Assembly: GCA_963757125.1 (NCBI GenBank)
Contig: CAVWQP010000004.1
Span: 620,001 to 684,000 of the forward strand
DNA: 64,000 nucleotides
DNA from: CAVVSD01 sp963757125
GTDB taxonomy: Bacteria; Actinomycetota; Thermoleophilia; Solirubrobacterales; Solirubrobacteraceae
Direction of reading: 5' to 3'
Part shown: positions 59,273 to 64,000 of the stretch, in pieces
Layout of the letters: every line of letters starts with the position of its first letter
Position numbering within the stretch: the stretch's first letter is position 1
Made by a program: the position numbers and the translations under genes
Notes under the pieces: model-generated
The model's input: only the letters and a program-made list of their open reading frames with translations
Told to the model about the DNA's origin: nothing
The model's database searches: none

Positions 59273-60009
59273 GCCACGGCGAGCGGCGCTGCCGCCCCCA
59301 GGAAATCCGGCTCGATGGCGACCTCCATCGCCTCACCTTCCACGGCCTCGACTCTATAGGCGGCGCGGTCCCGGCGCGACGACACGACGCGCGCGAGATC
59401 CGTGCCGACGAAGTGCAGCGCCACGCCGTCGTCGGCCGCGTAGCCGGGGCTGACGTCGCCGCGGCCGACCGCCGCGCGGTACTCCTCGCGGCGCGCGGGC
59501 TCGCCGTCGTAGTGGACGCAGTTGGAGTGCGGCAGCAGGCCGAGGCCCCCGACCGACGTCGGCTCGCCGTGGAACGCGCTGACCGCGTCCCGGAACCAGC
59601 ACAGCGACCCGGCGCTCAGGCCGCAGAGCACGACCCCGCGGCGCCAGCACTCGGCCAGGACCTCGTCGAGGCCGTGCGCGCGCCAGACGCCCATGAGCGA
59701 GACGACGCTGCCGCCGCCGACGTAGATGACGTCCTGGTCGAGCAGGTGCTCGTCGAGCGGGCGTCCGAGGCCCGCGCCCTTGTCGCGCCGGAACAGCGAC
59801 ACGTGCGACGGTTCGCAGCGCGCGGGCGAGAAGGCGCGGTAGAACCGCACGACGTAGTGATCGGCGTCGCCGGAGGCGGTCGGCATGAAGCAGACCTTGG
59901 GACGCTCCTGGTGCGTCAGGGAGAGGACGTAGTCGTCGAGCAGCGGGTTGCCGGCCTCCATCGAGAAGCCGCCGCCTCCGAACGCCACGATCTGGGCCGG
60001 GCCCACCAT
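59269..60009 (-). CDS. Peptidase E (S51) family protein, second copy
   Basis: The 246-residue paralogue keeps VYVGGGSVVSLMGVWRAHGL-like spacing, the nucleophile LCGLSAGSLCWFRD and the His in HSNCVHYDGEPARR. IVAFGGGGFSMEAGNPLLDD opens both copies in a similar form. A tandem duplication followed by divergence could have produced enzymes with different dipeptide preference. No TANNNT box is visible before the ATG. Confidence 0.85.
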   Translation of the reverse strand: MVGPAQIVAFGGGGFSMEAGNPLLDDYVLSLTHQERPKVCFMPTASGDADHYVVRFYRAFSPARCEPSHVSLFRRDKGAGLGRPLDEHLLDQDVIYVGGGSVVSLMGVWRAHGLDEVLAECWRRGVVLCGLSAGSLCWFRDAVSAFHGEPTSVGGLGLLPHSNCVHYDGEPARREEYRAAVGRGDVSPGYAADDGVALHFVGTDLARVVSSRRDRAAYRVEAVEGEAMEVAIEPDFLGAAAPLAVA

Positions 60010-60088
60010 GAACGAATGGTTCCCGCAACGAGCGGCCTGCGGTATGGACCGGCGGTCGGATCCGCGTCGACCGCAGGCAGGTGGTGTG

Positions 60089-60856
60089 TCAGCGGCCCTG
60101 CCAGCTGGGCTCGCGCTTCTCGGCGAAGGCGGTCGCGCCCTCCTTGGCGTCCTCGGAGCCGAAGATCGTGTCGATCGTCGGCGCCTGCTTCGCCCAGAAC
60201 TCCTCCTCGGTCCAGTCGCCGACCTGCTGCAGGATCTCCTTCGACGCGGCCAGCGCGAGCGGCGCGTTCGCGCTGACCGTCGCGGCGAGCTCCAGCGCGC
60301 CGTCGAGCGCCTCGCCCGGCTCGGTGAGCTTGTTGACGAGCCCCAGCTCGTGGCCGCGCTCGGCGAGCATGAGCTCGCCGGTCAGCGCCAGCTCCATCGC
60401 GATGCCGTAGGGCACGCGCTGCGGGATGCGCAGCAGGCCGCCCGCGCCGGCGATGAGTCCGCGCTTGACCTCCGGGATGCCGAATCGCGTGCCCTTGGAG
60501 GCGACGAGCAGGTCGCAGGACAGGGCGATCTCGAAGCCGCCCGCGACCGCGAAGCCCTCCACGGCCGCGATGAGCGGCTTGCGCGCCGAGCGCTCCGTGA
60601 TGCCCGCGAAGCCGCGATCGTCGACGTACGGCCGCTCTCCCTTGACGAACGCACGGAGATCCATGCCCGCGGAGAAGCCCTTGCCGGCGCCGGTGAGGAC
60701 GCCGACCTGGAGGTCGTCGTCGGCGTCCAGCGCGTCCAGCGCGTCCGCGATGCCCTGCGCGACCGCCTGGTTCACGGCGTTGCGCGCGTCGGGCCGGTTC
60801 AGCGTGACGATGAGGACCCCGTCGCGCCGCTCGGTGAGGACAGCCTGATCGCTCAT
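60089..60856 (-). CDS. Enoyl-CoA hydratase/isomerase family protein
   Basis: The 255-residue crotonase-fold protein opens VLIVTLNRPDARNAVNQAVA and has the oxyanion hole in GKGFSAGMDLRAF and FAVAGGFEIALSCDLLVA, whose Glu is one catalytic acid; a second Glu lies in FGIPEVKRGLIAGAGGLLRI. Both acids of enoyl-CoA hydratase are therefore present, so hydration of an enoyl-CoA in fatty acid or aromatic acid breakdown is likely. Confidence 0.88.
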   Translation of the reverse strand: MSDQAVLTERRDGVLIVTLNRPDARNAVNQAVAQGIADALDALDADDDLQVGVLTGAGKGFSAGMDLRAFVKGERPYVDDRGFAGITERSARKPLIAAVEGFAVAGGFEIALSCDLLVASKGTRFGIPEVKRGLIAGAGGLLRIPQRVPYGIAMELALTGELMLAERGHELGLVNKLTEPGEALDGALELAATVSANAPLALAASKEILQQVGDWTEEEFWAKQAPTIDTIFGSEDAKEGATAFAEKREPSWQGR

Positions 60857-60862
60857 GCCGGG

Positions 60863-60868
60863 AGCCTA
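60863..60868 (-). promoter_or_regulatory. -10 box TAGGCT, leaderless type
   Basis: Minus-strand TAGGCT-N6-ATG precedes the enoyl-CoA hydratase gene (ATG 60856). The divergent sbcD gene uses CACATT seven bases before its ATG. Confidence 0.5.
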
Positions 60869-60915
60869 CGGGCGCCTGTCGGATTCCGTCCGCTCGCCGC
60901 GACACATTGGACGTG

Positions 60916-62049
60916 ATGCGTTTCCTCCACACCGCGGACTGGCACCTCGGCCGCCCCTTCCACGGCGAGTCGCTGCTCGACGCCCAGATGGGCGCGATCG
61001 AGCACGTCGCCGAGGTGGCCCGCGCCCACGCGGTCGACGCGATCCTCGTCTCGGGCGACCTCTACGACCGCGCGCTGCCGCCGGTGGAGGCAGTCCGCCT
61101 GGCCGACGACGCGCTGGGTCGCCTCAGCGAGCTGTGCCCCGTGGTCGTCATCTCGGGCAACCACGACTCGGCGACGCGGCTGGGGTTCGGATCGGGGCTC
61201 CTCGCGCGCGCGGGCGTGCACGTGCGCACCGACCCGACAGCGATCGGTCGCCCGGTGCTGCTCGGCGGCACGTGCGTGTACGCGATCCCGTACCTGGAGC
61301 CCGACGTCACGCGCGCCGCGCTGGGATGCGAGGAGCGCGGGCACGGGCCGGTGCTGAGCGCCGCGATGACGGCCGTGCGCGCCGACCTCGCCACCCGCCC
61401 GGCGGGCACGCGGTCGATCGTGATGGCGCATGCGTTCGTCACGGGCGCGCTGGGCTGCGCGAGCGAGCGCGACCTCGCGGTCGGCGGTGCGGCATCCGTC
61501 TCGGCCTCGACGTTCGCGGGGGTTGACTACGTCGCGCTCGGCCACCTCCACGGCCCGCAGCGGATGGGCGACCGCGCGCGCTACGCGGGCTCTCCCGTGC
61601 CGTTCTCGTTCTCCGAGGCCCGTCACCGCAAGTCGGTCGCGGTCGTCGACCTCGCCGGCGCGGCGCCGGAGGTCGAGCTGGTCCCGTTCCCGGTGGCGCG
61701 GCCGCTCGCGATGCTGCGCGGGACGCTGGACGAGCTGCTGGCCGATCCCGCGCTCGCCGAGCAGGAGCGCGCGTGGGTGCACGCCACCGTCACCGATCCC
61801 GTCCGCCCGCGCGATGCGATGGAGGCGCTGCGGCGCCGCTTCCCGCACGCGGTCGTCCTCGCATTCGACCCCCAGGGTGCCGGTGCGCATCCCGAGGGCA
61901 CGTACGCGGAGCGCCTGCGCGGGCTCGACGACACCGAGCTGCTGTCGCGCTTCGTGCGCGACGTCCGTGGCAGCGACGCCGAGGACGCGGAGCTCGCCCT
62001 GCTGGGCGACGCTCTGACGGCCGGCCGGGTCGCAGAGCTCTCCTCCTAG
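60916..62049 (+). CDS. sbcD: Exonuclease SbcD subunit
   Basis: The 377-residue nuclease has the Mre11 motifs: LHTADWHLGRP (Asp, His), LVSGDLYDRA (Asp), VISGNHDSATR (Asn, His), IVMAHAF (His) and ALGHLHGPQ (His, His). With SbcC it processes hairpins and double-strand ends. ATG 60916 fits the family start; upstream TTG 60907 would add three residues. It directly precedes sbcC with no gap. Confidence 0.95.
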   Translation: MRFLHTADWHLGRPFHGESLLDAQMGAIEHVAEVARAHAVDAILVSGDLYDRALPPVEAVRLADDALGRLSELCPVVVISGNHDSATRLGFGSGLLARAGVHVRTDPTAIGRPVLLGGTCVYAIPYLEPDVTRAALGCEERGHGPVLSAAMTAVRADLATRPAGTRSIVMAHAFVTGALGCASERDLAVGGAASVSASTFAGVDYVALGHLHGPQRMGDRARYAGSPVPFSFSEARHRKSVAVVDLAGAAPEVELVPFPVARPLAMLRGTLDELLADPALAEQERAWVHATVTDPVRPRDAMEALRRRFPHAVVLAFDPQGAGAHPEGTYAERLRGLDDTELLSRFVRDVRGSDAEDAELALLGDALTAGRVAELSS

Positions 62050-64000
62050 ATGCGCCTGCACCGCCTCGAGCTGTCGGCGTTCCTCGCGTTCCCGGGCCGG
62101 GAGGTCGTCGACTTCGACGACCTCGGCGAGGCCGGGCTCTTCCTCCTGCACGGGCGCACGGGCGCGGGCAAGACCTCGCTGCTGGATGCCGTGTGCTTCG
62201 CGCTCTACGGGGACGTGCCGGGCGCGCGGTCCGGCGGGGCGCGGCTGCGATCCGACCACGCAGGGCCGGAGGCCCGCACCGAGGTCGTCCTGGAGGCGAC
62301 GCTGCGCGGCCGCCGCGTGCGTGTGACCCGCGCGCCCGAGCAGGAGCGGCGCAAGCGCCGCGGCGACGGCGTGACGACCGACCCCCACGCCGTCTCCGTC
62401 GTGCGCATCGAGGACGACGGCACCGAGACCGTGCTCGCCACCCGCCACGACGAGGCGACGCGCGAGCTCGCCGACCTCCTCGGGATGACGCGTGAGCAGT
62501 TCTGCCAGGTCGTCCTGCTGCCGCAGGGCGGGTTCGCGCGGTTCCTCCACGCGGGCAGCGACGAGCGCGAGCGCCTCCTGCGCGAGCTCTTCGACGTCGG
62601 GCGCTTCGCGGACGTGGAGGCCTGGCTGCGCGACCGTCGCCAGGCCGAGGAGCGCGCGCTCGGCATCGCGATGGGCGCGGTGCGCGACGCCGTGTCGCGG
62701 GCGGCGCAGGTCGCCGACGTCGAGCCGCCGGACGGCTGGGCGGGCGAGCCAGGGAGCGCCGCGCCGTGGCTCGAGGAGCGGCTCGTCGTCGCCGAGGCGG
62801 ACGCTGCGACGGCCGCGGATGCCGGCGAGCACGCCGAGGCACGGCTGACGAGCGCCGACGAGGCGCTCGCGGCGGCGACGGCGCTGGCGGCGCGGCAGGC
62901 CCAGGCCGCGGCGGCCGCACGAGAGCTCGCCGACTGGGAGTCCGGGCGCGAGGAGCGCGACGCGAAGGCACAGGCGCTCGCCGCCGCGAGGCGCGCCGCA
63001 CCGGCGCAGGCGCACGCCGAGCTGCTGCACGCGCGCGAGCAGGCCACCGCCCAGGCGGGCCGCGAGGCCGCAGAGGCGGTGGCGGCGGCGCGCGATGCCG
63101 GGGTCGACGTCCGCGCCGCCGAGCCGGAGATGGAGGGACGGCTGTTCGACGCCGAGGAGCTGGGGGCGCCACCGCAGTCCGAGCGGCTGCGCGGCGCCGC
63201 CGCGTCCCTGCGCGGCGATGCGGGCGCCGCACGGGCCCTGCTGGGTCGCGAGCGCGAGCTGCGCGAGCGCGAGGCCGCCGTCGTGGCGCTGCACGAGGAC
63301 GCGCGACGCCGCACCGCGGAGTCCGAGGAGCTGCGGCGCGGCATGGCCGAGGCCGAGTCGCGCCGCCCGGCGCTCGAGGAGGCCGTCGCCGCCGCGCGCG
63401 ACGCTGCTGCACGCGCGGGCGGCCTGCGCGAGGCGGCGCTCGCCGCGGAGCGCAGGGCCACGCGGGGCGAGGAGCGCGACCGCCTGGCGATCGAGCTCGG
63501 CGCCGCCCGCGAGCGCCACGCGATCGCGCGGGACGCCCACGCCGAGGCGCGCGACGCCCACGCCGCGCTGCTGGAGCAGCGGCTGGAGGGGATCGCGGCC
63601 GAGCTGGCCGGGCGGCTCGCCGACGGCGCGGCCTGCGCGGTGTGCGGCTCGACCGAGCACCCCGACCCGGCCGAGGCGCCGGAGACCGGGATCGTCGACG
63701 AGGCCCGCGTCCGCGCCGCCCGCGAGGACGCCGAGCGCCGCGCCGCCGTGCGCGAGGACGCCGAGCGCGAGCTCGCGACGCTCGAGCGTCGGCTCGCCGC
63801 CGCCACCGCCGTCGCGGGCGACGCCCCCCTGGCGCAGCTGCGCACCGACGCCGGGGAGACCGTGCGGCTGCGCGAGGAGGCGGAGCGCATCGCCGCCGGC
63901 GGCGCGCCGGTGAGCGCCGCGCTCGGCGAGCTCGAGAGCACCCTGGCGGACATGTCCCGCCGCTGCGGCGAGGCGGAGGTCGCGGCCGCGCAGGCCGCCG
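62050..64000 (+). CDS. sbcC: Exonuclease SbcC subunit, N-terminal part (cut by window edge)
   Basis: Only the first 650 codons are inside the window and the frame is open at its end. LHRLELSAFLAFPGREVVDF and Walker A LHGRTGAGKTSLLDAVCFAL begin an SMC-like ATPase, FCQVVLLPQGGFARFLHAGS is the conserved Q-loop region, and from residue 190 on runs a long Ala/Glu/Arg-rich coiled coil. ACAVCGSTEHP near residue 535 is the zinc hook that pairs two SbcC arms. It follows sbcD directly. Confidence 0.95.
   Translation, partial: MRLHRLELSAFLAFPGREVVDFDDLGEAGLFLLHGRTGAGKTSLLDAVCFALYGDVPGARSGGARLRSDHAGPEARTEVVLEATLRGRRVRVTRAPEQERRKRRGDGVTTDPHAVSVVRIEDDGTETVLATRHDEATRELADLLGMTREQFCQVVLLPQGGFARFLHAGSDERERLLRELFDVGRFADVEAWLRDRRQAEERALGIAMGAVRDAVSRAAQVADVEPPDGWAGEPGSAAPWLEERLVVAEADAATAADAGEHAEARLTSADEALAAATALAARQAQAAAAARELADWESGREERDAKAQALAAARRAAPAQAHAELLHAREQATAQAGREAAEAVAAARDAGVDVRAAEPEMEGRLFDAEELGAPPQSERLRGAAASLRGDAGAARALLGRERELREREAAVVALHEDARRRTAESEELRRGMAEAESRRPALEEAVAAARDAAARAGGLREAALAAERRATRGEERDRLAIELGAARERHAIARDAHAEARDAHAALLEQRLEGIAAELAGRLADGAACAVCGSTEHPDPAEAPETGIVDEARVRAAREDAERRAAVREDAERELATLERRLAAATAVAGDAPLAQLRTDAGETVRLREEAERIAAGGAPVSAALGELESTLADMSRRCGEAEVAAAQAA

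Noticed and set aside
1..64000. tRNA genes, CRISPR arrays, insertion sequences, integrases or an origin.
   Set aside because: No cloverleaf-like sequence, regular repeat array, transposase motif or DnaA-box cluster was found by reading both strands.

Overview
The window is a stretch of very GC-rich bacterial chromosome with tightly packed genes, many joined by 1-8 nt overlaps (ATGA, GTGA, TGATG). An actinobacterial-type 2-oxoglutarate dehydrogenase (E2 fused to E1), DUF2630 and DUF427 proteins, and -10 boxes of the form TANNNT a few bases ahead of start codons suggest an actinobacterium, most likely class Thermoleophilia (Solirubrobacterales-like). The lineage is an inference from gene content and composition. 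I found no tRNA or rRNA gene, insertion sequence, integrase, phage module or CRISPR array.

Layout. 1-5571: end of an MFS exporter, EamA transporter and metF, then a class V aminotransferase-like protein lacking its PLP lysine and an M29 aminopeptidase. 5573-10028: molybdate uptake (modABC) headed by a ferritin-like gene and facing a lipoprotein gene and an HTH-MOP molybdate sensor. 10137-18698: STAS protein, secreted glycosidase-like protein, an extradiol dioxygenase with a MetE-like zinc protein, pyruvate kinase, a beta-propeller protein, a GNAT enzyme and an ABC1 kinase. 18725-21580: glyoxalase I, then a patch of relaxed codon use with a broken secreted gene, a cupin/TetR pair and a SnoaL protein. 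21636-31471: membrane protein, quinone oxidoreductase, a hydantoinase/TatD/dehydrogenase operon, Bcr-type exporter, small enzymes and an amidase. 31475-40258: a two-component system with a sugar epimerase, facing glycosyltransferase, DUF2064, methyltransferase and a membrane-anchored molybdoenzyme. 40288-46246: a three-subunit xanthine dehydrogenase-type molybdoenzyme next to a second MetE-like protein, a cupin and a second extradiol dioxygenase. 46243-54958: DUF2630, Ppx/GppA, DUF427, NUDIX and the 2-oxoglutarate dehydrogenase. 55065-64000: MFS/TetR pair, alkyltransferase-like protein, YjbQ, methyltransferase, two peptidase E paralogues, enoyl-CoA hydratase and SbcCD.

Links between genes. 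Molybdenum is a theme: modABC and its likely regulator could supply cofactor metal to the two molybdoenzymes further along. Two separate loci pair an extradiol dioxygenase with a MetE-like zinc methyltransferase-fold protein, which suggests an uncharacterised aromatic or methyl catabolic step. The 2-oxoglutarate dehydrogenase carries two lipoyl domains and a peripheral-subunit-binding domain ahead of the E2 and E1 domains, so one chain could do the E1 and E2 chemistry with its own swinging arms.

Caution. At least eleven conserved genes are interrupted, and restoring each reading frame needs removal of one extra base (two in three of the genes). Genes as central as the 2-oxoglutarate dehydrogenase are affected, so insertion-type sequencing or assembly errors are the simplest explanation. 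These genes are listed with full reconstructed spans.
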